Shown here: in pieces, positions 23,767 to 32,422 of the stretch
How the letters are laid out: each line of letters begins with the position of its first letter
How positions within the stretch are numbered: the stretch's first letter is position 1
DNA from: Cellulosimicrobium cellulans
GTDB taxonomy: Bacteria > Actinomycetota > Actinomycetes > Actinomycetales > Cellulomonadaceae
Assembly (NCBI RefSeq): GCF_016907755.1
Contig: NZ_JAFBCN010000001.1
Coordinates: 3,410,001 to 3,474,000 of the forward strand
Reading direction: 5' to 3'
DNA length: 64,000 nt
The notes under the pieces: model-generated
What the model saw: the letters and a program-made list of their open reading frames with translations, nothing else
Database searches by the model: none
What the model was told of the DNA's origin: nothing
Translations under genes and position numbers: made by a program

Positions 23767-23841
23767 GGGGTGATCTGCACCACGAGCACCCGCTCACCTC
23801 CGCGGCTGGGAAGTCGACACCGACACCCTGCGAGGCCGCAC

Positions 23842-24951
23842 ATGACCTCTGCCGCAGTGCGCCCGGGCTTCCGGGCCACCCGCCCCCGCACCGACGAGCC
23901 GGGCGCCGTCACCAGCACGTACAGCGCGCTCTCGCGCACCGTGCGCGACGCCGGCCTGCTCCACCGCACGCACGGCTACTACCTGTGGACCCTCGCCGTG
24001 CTGACGCTCGCGCTCGGCGGTGCCGTCGCCGGGTTCGTCCTCCTCGGCGACTCGTGGTTCCAGCTCCTGATCGCGGGAGCGCTCGGCCTGATCTTCACCC
24101 AGTTCGCGTTCGTCGCCCACGAGGCGTCGCACCGGCAGGTCTTCACGTCGGGCCCGGCGAACGACCGTCTGGGACGCATCCTCGCGAACGGCGTCGTGGG
24201 GATCAGCCACTCGTGGTGGATGAACAAGCACACCCGCCACCACGCGAACCCCAACCAGCGCGGCAAGGACCCGGACATCGCCCCGGACGTCGTCGTCTTC
24301 CTCGACGAGGACGCCGCCGCCGCGAAGGGCTTCCGCTCCGTGATCAACCGCTACCAGGGGTGGCTGTTCTTCCCCCTGCTCACGCTCGAGGGTCTCAACC
24401 TGCACGTCCAGGCGTACCGCTCGCTCCTCGCGGGCGGCCGCACGCGCGGCAACGTCCGGGCCCGGGTCGTCGAGCTCGTGATCCTCACGCTGCGCCTGTC
24501 GCTCTACGTCGGCGCGATCTTCTGGTTCCTGCCCCTCGGCATGGCGTCCGCGTTCCTCGGCGTGCAGCTCGCCGTGTTCGGCGTCTACATGGGGGCGTCG
24601 TTCGCGCCGAACCACAAGGGCATGGCGATCATCCCCGAGAACACGAAGATCGACTTCCTGTCGAAGCAGGTCCTCACGTCGCGCAACATCCGCGGCGGCT
24701 GGTGGATGAACGTCCTCATGGGCGGGCTCAACTTCCAGATCGAGCACCACCTCTTCCCGAGCATGCCGCGCCCCCACCTCGCGCGGGCGCGCGAGATCGT
24801 GCGCGAGCACTGCGCGAACCTCGGTCTGCCGTACACGGAGACGAGCCTCGTGCAGTCCTACGGGATCGTGATCCGCTACCTCAACCGCGTCGGCCTCTCG
24901 GCGCGCGACCCGTTCGACTGCCCGATGTTCAAGCAGCTCCGCAAGGTCTGA
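23842..24951 (+). CDS. Membrane fatty acid desaturase
   Basis: This 369-residue di-iron acyl desaturase has the three histidine boxes HEASH, KHTRHHANPN and QIEHHLFPSMPR, and about four hydrophobic segments. It introduces a double bond into membrane acyl chains using a ferredoxin or similar donor. This is the FADS/DesA3-like class found in actinobacteria. The ATG at 23842 is preceded by a leader containing a possible operator. The adjacent FAD protein on the other strand is convergent and is a siderophore-interacting protein, not an evident electron donor. Confidence 0.92.
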   Translation: MTSAAVRPGFRATRPRTDEPGAVTSTYSALSRTVRDAGLLHRTHGYYLWTLAVLTLALGGAVAGFVLLGDSWFQLLIAGALGLIFTQFAFVAHEASHRQVFTSGPANDRLGRILANGVVGISHSWWMNKHTRHHANPNQRGKDPDIAPDVVVFLDEDAAAAKGFRSVINRYQGWLFFPLLTLEGLNLHVQAYRSLLAGGRTRGNVRARVVELVILTLRLSLYVGAIFWFLPLGMASAFLGVQLAVFGVYMGASFAPNHKGMAIIPENTKIDFLSKQVLTSRNIRGGWWMNVLMGGLNFQIEHHLFPSMPRPHLARAREIVREHCANLGLPYTETSLVQSYGIVIRYLNRVGLSARDPFDCPMFKQLRKV

Positions 24952-25011
24952 CCGAGACGGCCGCTCGCCCGGCCACCCGGACCCCCGCCCGACGACGCGC
25001 GGCCGGTCCGC

Positions 25012-25842
25012 TCAGGACGACGCGGCGTGCCCGTGGCGCCAGTACCCGACGAAGTCGACGTGCGTCTTGGGCACGCCGCGGTCGTTGACGAGGTGGCGTC
25101 GCACGCCCGTCGCGAGCGTCGACTCCCCCACCGCGTACGCGTAGACCGGCCCGGAGGGCAGGTCGGCCGACCGCACGGCCTCGAGCGCCAGCGCGCCGGG
25201 CAGGAGCTCGTGCGGGGCGGTGCCCGCGGGCGCCGCACCCTCCCGCACGACCCAGCGCAGCTCGACCCCGGCCGGGACGCGGAACTCCTGCGCGTCCGCC
25301 GCCTCGGGGATCTCGACGATCGCGAGGCCGCGCGCGTCGTCGGGCAGCGACTCGCAGATGCCGGCGACGGCGGGCAGCCCGGTCTCGTCGGCGACGACGA
25401 GGGTCCAGTCGTGCGGGACGCGCGGGTTGTACCCGACCCCCTGGTCGAGCACGCCGACACGGTCCCCCGGCTGGGCGGACAGCGCGAACGACGACGCGGG
25501 CCCGGCGTCGCCGTGCACGACGAAGTCGACGTCGATCTCGCGCAGGTCGGGCCGCGCGGCACGCACCGTGTAGTTGCGGACCCAGGGCCGGCGCGCCTTG
25601 GGCGTCGCGAGGTACTGGACGTACCACAGGCCGGAGGTGCGCGTGGGCAGGCGCAGGGAGTCCTGGTCGTCGCGGGCGAGGAACAGCCGGAACCACTGGT
25701 CGAAGCCCATGGGCGTGAAGTGGTCCAGGTCCTCGCCGCCGAGGGTCACCCGCACGACGTTCGGGCTCACCCGCTTGCTGCCCACCACGCTCAGCGTGAC
25801 GACGTGCGGGTCGGCGGGCTTGACCATCGTGAAGGTGGCCAT
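25012..25842 (-). CDS. Siderophore-interacting protein (FAD/NADPH ferric reductase)
   Basis: This 276-residue protein is of the SIP family, which reduces ferric siderophores in the cytosol to release iron. The FAD-binding half includes RVSPNVVRVTLGGEDL and the flavin motif VRNYTVRA; the NAD(P)H half includes GPVYAYAVGESTLATGVRRHLV. The ATG at 25840-25842 follows a GAGGAG ribosome-binding site; a longer frame of 28 codons has no similarity. An IdeR-like iron box lies 70 bases upstream, so the gene should be expressed in iron starvation. It is convergent with the desaturase. Confidence 0.93.
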   Translation of the reverse strand: MATFTMVKPADPHVVTLSVVGSKRVSPNVVRVTLGGEDLDHFTPMGFDQWFRLFLARDDQDSLRLPTRTSGLWYVQYLATPKARRPWVRNYTVRAARPDLREIDVDFVVHGDAGPASSFALSAQPGDRVGVLDQGVGYNPRVPHDWTLVVADETGLPAVAGICESLPDDARGLAIVEIPEAADAQEFRVPAGVELRWVVREGAAPAGTAPHELLPGALALEAVRSADLPSGPVYAYAVGESTLATGVRRHLVNDRGVPKTHVDFVGYWRHGHAASS

Positions 25843-25911
25843 CAGCGGCTCCTCGGGTGCGGCCCGGGCCTCCCGGGCGGACGACGGCCCCGCGACCACG
25901 GCGACCGAAGG

Positions 25912-25930
25912 CAAGGTTAGCCTCACCTAC
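25912..25930 (-). promoter_or_regulatory. IdeR/DmdR iron box of the SIP gene
   Basis: Read on the minus strand, the 19 bases match the IdeR consensus (TTAGGTTAGGCTAACCTAA) at 15 positions, including the whole GGCTAACCT core. This places the SIP gene under iron repression. Family rules are established; binding here is inferred from the match. Confidence 0.8.
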
Positions 25931-26015
25931 TGCTCGTCGTCGATGTGGTCGATCCCACACGCCCCGCGCCGCTCCCCCGTCCCGGGACGCCGCTCCCCGC
26001 TGTCATGCTCGACGC

Positions 26016-26234
26016 GTGGAGCTCCCCGTCGCCTGGTCCGTCGTCCTGCTCGTCGCCGCCGCGTGGAACCTGCTCATCTGGCCGCGCTTCCTCCAGCGCA
26101 TCGCCAAGGACCCGCGCTCGCGCGACGCCGACGGTCGTGCGACCCGCTTCCTCACCGTGCACGTCGTGCTCATCACGGTGTCGCTCGTGCTGGCCGTCGC
26201 GGTCGGGGTGCTCGGCGTCCTCACGCTCGTCTGA
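26016..26234 (+). CDS. SCO4848-family small membrane protein
   Basis: This 72-residue protein has two transmembrane segments (about residues 7-22 and 48-68) and the conserved middle WPRFLQRIAKDPRSRD, followed by TRFLTVHVVLITVSL. This layout matches the small SCO4848 family of actinobacterial membrane proteins of unknown function. The start is a GTG. The last 14 bases overlap the end of the convergent sigma-factor gene. Confidence 0.7.
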   Translation: MELPVAWSVVLLVAAAWNLLIWPRFLQRIAKDPRSRDADGRATRFLTVHVVLITVSLVLAVAVGVLGVLTLV

Positions 26235-27141
26235 GCCCGGCGAGGCGCTCCGGGTTCCGGAAGAGCAGGACGCGCACGACGCGCTCGCCGTCGTACTCGA
26301 CGGACGCCGCCATCGCCGGGACCCCGTCCACGGTCCACACGCCGCCCAGCGCACCGTTGACGAGCGCCGGCTCGAACGCCATCGCGGTCGTCTCGGGCTT
26401 CGCCGAGAGTCCCACGAGCATCCGCGCCACCTTGTCCGCACCCGCGACCGGGCGCAGCGCCGCGCGCGCCTTGCCGCCGCCGTCGCTCACCACGACGACG
26501 TCCGGCGCGAGGACCTCGACGAGGGCGGTCGTGTCACCCGTCGCGCACGCGACCATGAACCGCTCGACGGCGGCGCGCTGCGCGTCGTCCGGCGGGGTGA
26601 ACCGCGGACGCCGCGCCCGCACGTGCTCGCGCGCGCGGTGCGCGGTCTGGCGCACGGCCTCGGGCGAGCGGTCGAGGCCCTCGGCGATCTCGTCGTAGGG
26701 GACGTCGAACACCTCGCGCAGCACGAACACCGCACGCTCGAGCGGGCTCAGGGTCTCCAGCACGACGAGCAGCGCCATCGACACGTCCTCCGCGCGCTCC
26801 ACCTGCAGCGCGGCGTCCGGCGTCGTGAGGAGCGGATCGGGCAGCCACGACCCCACGTACGTCTCGCGCCGCGTCCGCAGCGCGCGCAGCCGGTCGAGCG
26901 CGAGCCGGGTCGTGACGCGCACGAGGTAGGCGCGCGGGTCCAGGACGTCGGACCGGTCCGCCGACGACCAGCGCAGCCAGGCCTCCTGGACCACGTCCTC
27001 GGCGTCCGCGGCAGAGCCCGTCATCTCGTACGCGACCGTGAAGAGCAGACGACGGTGCGCGGCGAACGGCGCGAGGGCCGCACCGGGACCGCGTGGGTCC
27101 GCGACGCCGTCGGACGGTCGGTGCCCAGCGCTCTCGCTCAC
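26221..27141 (-). CDS. ECF41-type sigma factor with SnoaL-like C-terminus
   Basis: This 306-residue extracytoplasmic-function sigma factor belongs to the SigJ/ECF41 group. Region 2 is near LLFTVAYEMTGSAADAEDVVQEAWLRW and region 4 near LSPLERAVFVLREVFDVPYDEIAEGL. Unlike most ECF factors it has a C-terminal SnoaL/NTF2-like extension of about 100 residues with VVVVSDGGGKARAALRPV, and the linker motif VGSWLPDPLL that marks ECF41. No anti-sigma gene is adjacent; in this group the extension itself controls activity. The start GTG overlaps the stop of the upstream carboxymuconolactone-decarboxylase-type gene. Confidence 0.93.
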   Translation of the reverse strand: MSESAGHRPSDGVADPRGPGAALAPFAAHRRLLFTVAYEMTGSAADAEDVVQEAWLRWSSADRSDVLDPRAYLVRVTTRLALDRLRALRTRRETYVGSWLPDPLLTTPDAALQVERAEDVSMALLVVLETLSPLERAVFVLREVFDVPYDEIAEGLDRSPEAVRQTAHRAREHVRARRPRFTPPDDAQRAAVERFMVACATGDTTALVEVLAPDVVVVSDGGGKARAALRPVAGADKVARMLVGLSAKPETTAMAFEPALVNGALGGVWTVDGVPAMAASVEYDGERVVRVLLFRNPERLAGLRRA

Positions 27142-27731
27142 CCGGCCAGCCTGCCCGCCGCGCCCGCCGCGCGCAGCCCGCCGGCGAGCGGGACCTCGCA
27201 CCGGTCGCTGAAACCCTGGCTCGACAGACCGAGGGCCGCGTTGATCCGGCTGCGCAGGTTCTCCAGCGCGACGACGGCCGTGAGCTCGACGAACGCGGGC
27301 TCGCCCAGGTCGTCGACCAGCGCGGCCGCGAGCTCGTCCGTCACCGTCGGCGGGGTCGCCGTGGCCGCCTCGGCGTACTCGAGCACGCGCCGCTCGACGG
27401 CGGTGTACGCGTCGCTCTCGCGCCACGCGGGCACGGCGTGGAGCTTGCGGGGGTCGGCGTCGCCGTGCTCCGACTCCCAGTAGCCGAAGTCGACGCACCA
27501 CGAGCAGCCGATCCGCACCGCGGTCGCCATGACCGCGAGCGCGGACAGCGACGGGTCGAGCGTCCGCCACCGCGCGACGCCGGCCTCGAGGACGCAGTAC
27601 GTCGTCGCGACGCGCGGGTGGTGCCCGACGGCGGCGAGCGGCTCGAGCACGGCGCCGTACCGGCGCCGCGAGAGCGCGGCGAGCGTGCGGTTGAGCAGGG
27701 TCCGGGGAGGGTCGAGCGAGATGCGGGCCAC
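27138..27731 (-). CDS. Carboxymuconolactone decarboxylase / AhpD-like protein
   Basis: This 197-residue helical protein has the AhpD-type redox motif CSWCVDFG (CxxC), preceded by VMATAVRIG and followed by the family's closing VELTAVVALENLRSRINAALG. Such proteins reduce peroxides or bind small substrates. It is the classical partner gene (the C of COE) of ECF41 sigma factors and overlaps the sigma gene by 4 bases. The GTG start has a GGAAGGAGA site. A perfect ECF41 promoter lies about 62-88 bases upstream. Confidence 0.9.
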   Translation of the reverse strand: MARISLDPPRTLLNRTLAALSRRRYGAVLEPLAAVGHHPRVATTYCVLEAGVARWRTLDPSLSALAVMATAVRIGCSWCVDFGYWESEHGDADPRKLHAVPAWRESDAYTAVERRVLEYAEAATATPPTVTDELAAALVDDLGEPAFVELTAVVALENLRSRINAALGLSSQGFSDRCEVPLAGGLRAAGAAGRLAG

Positions 27732-27792
27732 GAGGGTCTCCTTCCGTCAGCCGGCGCGGTGCGCGCCGGTCGAGCGCGGGGTCGACCATCCA

Positions 27793-27819
27793 GACGCGCG
27801 CCACGGGGCGTACGTGACA
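27793..27819 (-). promoter_or_regulatory. ECF41 promoter of the COE gene-sigma operon
   Basis: On the minus strand TGTCACG (27819-27813), 16 bases, then CGTC (27796-27793) match the known ECF41 consensus TGTCACA-N16-CGTC with exact spacing and one change. It directs transcription of the AhpD-like gene and the sigma gene, meaning autoregulation. A GC hairpin (27751-27758 with 27762-27769) lies in the leader. Confidence 0.8.
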
Positions 27820-27838
27820 TCCCCGCGCGTGACCTGCG

Positions 27839-28090
27839 TCACGGCCGGTGGGCGCGCTTCTCGTTGCCTCGCCGGTAGTTCCCCGTCGCCCGGGCGAGCA
27901 GGAGCTGGACCTCGCCCTCGTCGTCGCGCGCCTCGGCCCGTTCCAGGGCCGCGACGAGCCGGTCGGCCGCCGTCCCCGCGACGGTGACGACGACGCGACC
28001 GCCGCGTGCGACCCGGACGCGCCCGTCCTTGGTGACCTGGTGGTCGAACGGGTCGGGGAACGGCTCGGGGGGCGTGCGGTCGCTCGTCAT
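27839..28090 (-). CDS. Small hypothetical protein
   Basis: This is an 83-residue protein without a recognised family. Its middle part, DHQVTKDGRVRVARGGRVVVTVAG, followed by a helix (ADRLVAALERAEARDDEGEVQLLLARATGNYRRGNE), looks like a small alpha/beta fold. It lies downstream of the MFS gene by 9 bases. A TAGCGT hexamer within the end of that gene is six bases before the ATG, so it could have its own leaderless promoter. Confidence 0.6.
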   Translation of the reverse strand: MTSDRTPPEPFPDPFDHQVTKDGRVRVARGGRVVVTVAGTAADRLVAALERAEARDDEGEVQLLLARATGNYRRGNEKRAHRP

Positions 28091-28099
28091 CCCGTCACG

Positions 28100-29380
28100 C
28101 TAGGGCGCGTCCGACGGCACGCGCACGGCCTTTTGCCGGGCGCGCGGCCGCACGAGGTTCGCGAGCGGCGAGTAGCGCGGCACCCAGCGCGCGAGGGCCG
28201 CCGCGGACCCCGCGCCGAGGAGCGACGTCGCCCAGACGCCCGCCGCGAGCGACCCGAGGGCGGCCCCCGCCGAGAGCACGAGGGGACCCAGCGCGTCGCC
28301 GGTGTCCTGGAAGAGCCGCCACACGCTGAGGAAGGTCGGGCGCACGTCGGCGGGCGCGACGTCGGCCCCGAGCGTCATGACGATGCCCGACCCCATCCCG
28401 TTGCCGACGCCGAGCAGCGCCGCGACGACCGTCACCGCGGCGACGGTGTGGGCGAAGGGCAGCAGCGCGAGGCCGACGGCCATGGTGAGCATCGACGGCA
28501 CGGCGACCCACAGGCGCCCGAACCGGTCCATGACCTTGCCCGCCGGGTAGAACAGCAGCATGTCCAGCGCGCCGGAGACGCCGAAGACCAGCGACGTCAC
28601 CTCCGCGTCCAGCCCGAGGTGCTCGCCCCAGAGCGGGATGACGGTCTGGCGCGCCCCGCGGACCGCGCTCACGAGGAGGATCGCGACGCCGAGCGTCGCG
28701 AAGAGGCGCCGGTGCTCGCGCGCGACGGCGGCGATCGTGACGCGCGGGTTGCCCGCGGCGCGGCTCGCCCGGGACCGGGCCCGACCGTCGCGCTCGCTGG
28801 CGTCCGGGCGCACGACGGCGAGCACCGCCACCGCGGCGAGCGCCGACCCGGCACCGAGCCAGTACGCGCCCCGCACGTCCGTCGCCGCGATGACGGCGGC
28901 CCCGGCGAACGGGCCGAGGAACAGGCCGATGCGGTGCACGCCCGCGAGCGTGGACAGCACGCGAGCCCGCCGCAGCGGCGGGGTGATCTCCGTGAGGTAC
29001 GCCTGCCGGGCGAGGTTGAAGACGGCGGTCGACGCCCCGAGCGCGAGGACGCCCGCGGCGAGGCCCCACAGGCTCGGCGTGAGCGCGATCGTCGTGAAGG
29101 CGGATGCTGCGACGCCGCCCGCGAGGAGCATCGCCGCACGGTCTCCGAGCCGCTGGGCGAGGGCCCCGGCCGGGAGGTCGAACAGGATCTTGCCGATCGG
29201 GACGAGCGCGGCGACGAGCCCCGCGACCGTGAGGCTCGCGCCGCGCCCGGTCGCGGTGACGGCGACGACGGGCAGCATCGCGCCGACGCCGATCTCGAGG
29301 ACGAGCGTCGGGACGAACGCGCCCAGGACGACGCTGCGGAGCGGGAAGAGCGGTGCGTCGGTGCCCGCCGGGGCGGTCAC
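28100..29380 (-). CDS. MFS transporter (DHA1-like)
   Basis: This is a 426-residue transporter with about 12 hydrophobic segments. Typical marks are FDLPAGALAQRLGDRAAML (motif A, loop 2-3) and the second-half equivalent FYPAGKVMDRFGRLWVAVPS. The linker between halves is short and basic (ERDGRARSRASRAAGN). The GTG start overlaps the stop of the LysR gene (GTGA), so the two are one operon. The substrate is unknown; a drug or metabolite exporter role is the usual one. Confidence 0.88.
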   Translation of the reverse strand: MTAPAGTDAPLFPLRSVVLGAFVPTLVLEIGVGAMLPVVAVTATGRGASLTVAGLVAALVPIGKILFDLPAGALAQRLGDRAAMLLAGGVAASAFTTIALTPSLWGLAAGVLALGASTAVFNLARQAYLTEITPPLRRARVLSTLAGVHRIGLFLGPFAGAAVIAATDVRGAYWLGAGSALAAVAVLAVVRPDASERDGRARSRASRAAGNPRVTIAAVAREHRRLFATLGVAILLVSAVRGARQTVIPLWGEHLGLDAEVTSLVFGVSGALDMLLFYPAGKVMDRFGRLWVAVPSMLTMAVGLALLPFAHTVAAVTVVAALLGVGNGMGSGIVMTLGADVAPADVRPTFLSVWRLFQDTGDALGPLVLSAGAALGSLAAGVWATSLLGAGSAAALARWVPRYSPLANLVRPRARQKAVRVPSDAP

Positions 29381-30330
29381 CGCACCTCCGCCGCGACCTC
29401 GACGCCCACCGGCTCGCCGTCGGGTCGCGCCACCTCCACCCCGCGGCACGCGGGAGCGTCGGCGAGGAGCTCGAGGAGCTGGGGCGCGGCGGACGCCGTG
29501 CTGTCCCAGCGCCCGGTCACGACGGAGACGACCCAGCTCGGTGCGCCGCCCTCCGGCAGCGCGACCGTGACGAGGCGCTCGGCCTGCGGCTTCGCGGCGA
29601 CGTGGCGGGGCACGAGGGCGATGCCGAGACCGCGGTCGACGAGCTCGAGGAGCGTGTGCACGTCGTTGACCGAGCAGCGCACGCGCCGGTGGACGCCGTG
29701 CGCCGCGCACGTCGCGTCGTTGACGGGGCGCGCCCCCCAGGACGGGTCGAAGTCGACGAACTCCTGGCCGGAGAGGTCGGCCCAGTCGACCCGGCCGCGC
29801 GTGGCGAGCGGGTGCTCCGGCGCGCACACGAGCACGAGCGGCTCGCTGCCCAGCACGGTCTGCGACAGCGACCCCAGGTGCTCGGTGGTCGCGACGAACG
29901 CGACGTCGAGGTCGCCCTCGCGCACGCGCGCGAGCAGGTCGTGGGAGCCGGCCTGCGCGAAGTGGATCTCCACCTGCGGGTAGCGGCGATGGAAGCGCTC
30001 GAGCAGCGTGGTGACGTCGAGGACGCCGAGGCACTGCTCCGACCCGACGCGCAGCGAGCCGGACAGGGCGCGCGTCGCGCGGACGACCGCGTCGCGACCG
30101 GCGGCCGCCTGAGCGAGCATGGAGCGTGCGTACGGCAGCAGCGCCAGGCCCGCCTCGGTGGGCTCGACGCGGCGCGTCGTGCGCGTGAACAGGCTCGCGC
30201 CGAGCTCCTCCTCGAGACTGCGAACCGCGGCGGAGAGGCCCGACTGGGAGACCCCGACGAGCTGGGCGGCCCGGGTGAACTGGCGCTCGTCCGCGAGCGC
30301 GACGAGGTACTCCATCTGACGGAGGTCCAT
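29377..30330 (-). CDS. LysR-family transcriptional regulator
   Basis: This 317-residue LysR regulator has an N-terminal winged helix (residues 1-60: MDLRQMEYLVALADERQFTRAA, then QSGLSAAVRSLEEELGASLF) and a substrate-binding domain (90-295). It is divergent from the aldo/keto reductase gene and upstream of the MFS gene in one operon. TATAGA (complement of 30347-30352) can serve as its -10. A perfect palindrome lies in the intergenic region, in the place expected for LysR activation of the reductase promoter. Confidence 0.92.
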   Translation of the reverse strand: MDLRQMEYLVALADERQFTRAAQLVGVSQSGLSAAVRSLEEELGASLFTRTTRRVEPTEAGLALLPYARSMLAQAAAGRDAVVRATRALSGSLRVGSEQCLGVLDVTTLLERFHRRYPQVEIHFAQAGSHDLLARVREGDLDVAFVATTEHLGSLSQTVLGSEPLVLVCAPEHPLATRGRVDWADLSGQEFVDFDPSWGARPVNDATCAAHGVHRRVRCSVNDVHTLLELVDRGLGIALVPRHVAAKPQAERLVTVALPEGGAPSWVVSVVTGRWDSTASAAPQLLELLADAPACRGVEVARPDGEPVGVEVAAEVR

Positions 30331-30354
30331 TGACCACTCACACTTCTCTATATG

Positions 30355-30369
30355 ACAACTACTAGTTGT
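30355..30369. promoter_or_regulatory. LysR-type operator palindrome
   Basis: ACAACTA-C-TAGTTGT is a perfect 7+1+7 palindrome with a T-N-A character typical of LysR sites. It ends at the first base of the -35 of the reductase promoter and lies just upstream of the LysR -10, so LysR binding could activate the former and repress the latter. Confidence 0.6.
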
Positions 30370-30398
30370 TGGACTTCTAGGTTATCGCTTCCTAGGCT
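30369..30398 (+). promoter_or_regulatory. Promoter of the aldo/keto reductase gene
   Basis: TTGGAC (30369-30374) and TAGGCT (30393-30398) with an 18-base spacer form a good housekeeping promoter. The leader to the ATG at 30494 would be about 90 bases. Confidence 0.55.
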
Positions 30399-30493
30399 CG
30401 AGCAGTCCCGGTGGGTCGTCTCGCACCGCCCGGAGCCCCCCCCTCGCGGGCGGGCGACGCCCCTTCCTACCCCTGAAACGTGAGGAAGTCCCC

Positions 30494-31354
30494 ATGCAGC
30501 AGCGCACTCTCGGATCCCGGACGGTCTCCGCGATCGGCCTCGGCGGCATGCCGATGTCGATCGAGGGGCGACCGGACGAGGCCCGCTCCGTCGCGACGGT
30601 CCACGCCGCGCTCGACGCGGGCGTCACGCTGATCGACACGGCCGACGCCTACCACCTGCACGCCGACGAGGTCGGGCACAACGAGGAGCTGATCGCCCGC
30701 GCGCTGCGCTCCTCCGGCGTCGACACGTCCGACGTCCTCGTCGCGACCAAGGGCGGTCACCTGCGCCCCGGCGACGGGACCTGGACGCGCAACGGCGACC
30801 CGACCTACCTCAAGCAGGCCGCGAAGGAGTCCGCGCGCCGGCTCGGGGTCGACGCGATCGGGCTGTACCAGTTCCACCGCCCCGACCCGACGGTCCCCTA
30901 CGCCGACTCGATCGGTGCGCTCGTCGAGCTGCTCGACGAGGGGGTGATCCAGCAGGCCGGGATCTCCAACGCCGACGTGGCGCAGATCGACCTCGCGAAC
31001 GAGATCCTCGGCGGCCGCCTCGCGTCGGTCCAGAACCAGTTCTCACCGCGCTTCCGCTCGAGCCAGGGCGAGCTCGAGCACTGCGCGGCGCTCGGCGTCG
31101 CGTTCCTCCCGTGGAGCCCGCTCGGCGGGATCGCGAACGCGAGCGAGCTCGGGACGCGCCACGCCGTCTTCCAGGAGGTCGCCGACGCGCACGGCGTGAG
31201 CGTCTACCAGGTCACGCTCGCGTGGGAGCTCGCGCTCGCGCCCGTCGTCGTCCCCATCCCCGGCGCCTCGCGGCCGGAGTCGATCCGGGACTCTGCCGCC
31301 GCCGCCGACCTCGTCCTGACCCCGGAGGAGGTCGCACGGCTCTCCGCCGCGTGA
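30494..31354 (+). CDS. Aldo/keto reductase
   Basis: This 286-residue (alpha/beta)8 NADPH-dependent oxidoreductase has the pattern GLGGMPMSIEG at the start, the catalytic Asp and Tyr in LIDTADAYHLHADEVG, the Lys in VATKGGHLRPG, the His in YQFHRPDPTVPY, and the NADPH-binding end VVPIPGASRPESI. It probably reduces an aldehyde or ketone. It is divergent from a LysR gene and 43 bases before a second aldo/keto reductase, so they may be one operon. Confidence 0.92.
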   Translation: MQQRTLGSRTVSAIGLGGMPMSIEGRPDEARSVATVHAALDAGVTLIDTADAYHLHADEVGHNEELIARALRSSGVDTSDVLVATKGGHLRPGDGTWTRNGDPTYLKQAAKESARRLGVDAIGLYQFHRPDPTVPYADSIGALVELLDEGVIQQAGISNADVAQIDLANEILGGRLASVQNQFSPRFRSSQGELEHCAALGVAFLPWSPLGGIANASELGTRHAVFQEVADAHGVSVYQVTLAWELALAPVVVPIPGASRPESIRDSAAAADLVLTPEEVARLSAA

Positions 31355-31397
31355 CGACCTGCCGGAACCCGCCCACCCCCGCGAAGGAGCTCCACCG

Positions 31398-32330
31398 ATG
31401 AAGACCTTCACCCTGCCCGGCACCGACCTCGTCGTGCCGAACGTCGTCCTCGGCCTCATGCGCATCCAGGACAAGACCGACGACGAGGTCCGCACGCTCG
31501 TGCGCACCGCCCGCGACGCCGGCATCACGTTCCTCGACCACGCCGACGTGTACGGCACCGACCTGCACGGCTGCGAGCGCCGCTTCGCCGAGGCGCTCGA
31601 CCTCTCCGCCGCCGAGCGCGCGGAGTGGGTCATCCAGTCCAAGGCCGGGATCGTGCGCGAGGGCCCGTACTTCGACTACTCGTACGAGCACCTCGTCGCC
31701 TCGGTCGAGGGCTCGCTCGACGCGCTGCGCACGGACTACCTCGACATCCTCCTGCTGCACCGGCCCGACGCCCTCGTCGAGCCCGAGGAGGTCGCGCGCG
31801 CGTTCGACGACCTGCACGCCGCCGGCAAGGTGCGCGCGTTCGGGGTCTCCAACCACACGCCCGGTCAGATCGAGCTGCTGCGCCGGGACGTGGAGCAGCC
31901 GATCGTCGCGAACCAGCTCCAGCTCTCGATCACGCACGCGCCCGTCGTCGCGCAGGGCGTCGCGGCGAACATGCAGGGCCTCGACCAGTCGGTCAGCAGG
32001 GACGGCGGGATCCTCGACTACTGCCGCCTGCACGACATCACCGTCCAGGCGTGGTCGCCGTTCCAGGCGGGCTTCTTCACGGGCGTGTTCCTCGGCTCGC
32101 CGGAGTACCCCGAGCTGAACGCCGTGATCGACCGGCTCGCCGCCCGGTACGACGTGCCGCCCATCGCGATCGCGACGGCCTGGATCACGCGGCACCCGGC
32201 ACGGATGCAGGTCGTGCTCGGCACGACGAGCCCCGAGCGCGTCGCGGGCGCGGCCCTCGGCTCCGACGTGCCGCTCACGCGCGCCGAGTGGTACGAGCTG
32301 TTCCGCGCCGCGGGCTACACCGTCCCCTGA
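31398..32330 (+). CDS. Aldo/keto reductase, YdhF-like
   Basis: This is a 310-residue reductase. The catalytic residues are seen in FLDHADVYGTDLHGCERRFAEAL, QSKAGIVREGPYFDYSYEHL and LLHRPDALVEPEEVARAF, and the C-terminal cofactor site is in QVVLGTTSPERVAGAA. The segment HADVYG and the general layout match E. coli YdhF-type enzymes. It follows the first reductase on the same strand with a GAAGGAG ribosome-binding site and is closed by a strong hairpin. Confidence 0.9.
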   Translation: MKTFTLPGTDLVVPNVVLGLMRIQDKTDDEVRTLVRTARDAGITFLDHADVYGTDLHGCERRFAEALDLSAAERAEWVIQSKAGIVREGPYFDYSYEHLVASVEGSLDALRTDYLDILLLHRPDALVEPEEVARAFDDLHAAGKVRAFGVSNHTPGQIELLRRDVEQPIVANQLQLSITHAPVVAQGVAANMQGLDQSVSRDGGILDYCRLHDITVQAWSPFQAGFFTGVFLGSPEYPELNAVIDRLAARYDVPPIAIATAWITRHPARMQVVLGTTSPERVAGAALGSDVPLTRAEWYELFRAAGYTVP

Positions 32331-32345
32331 CGGTCGTACCACGGA

Positions 32346-32398
32346 GGGCGCCCCGGACCCCCGTGCCGAAGGTCACGCACGGGCCGTCCGGGGCGCCC
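32346..32398 (+). terminator. Terminator after the aldo/keto reductase pair
   Basis: A perfect 13-bp stem (32346-32358 with 32386-32398) with a 27-base loop lies 15 bases after the stop codon. Confidence 0.6.
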
Positions 32399-32422
32399 CG
32401 TACGGCGGTCTAGGCTCGTGCC

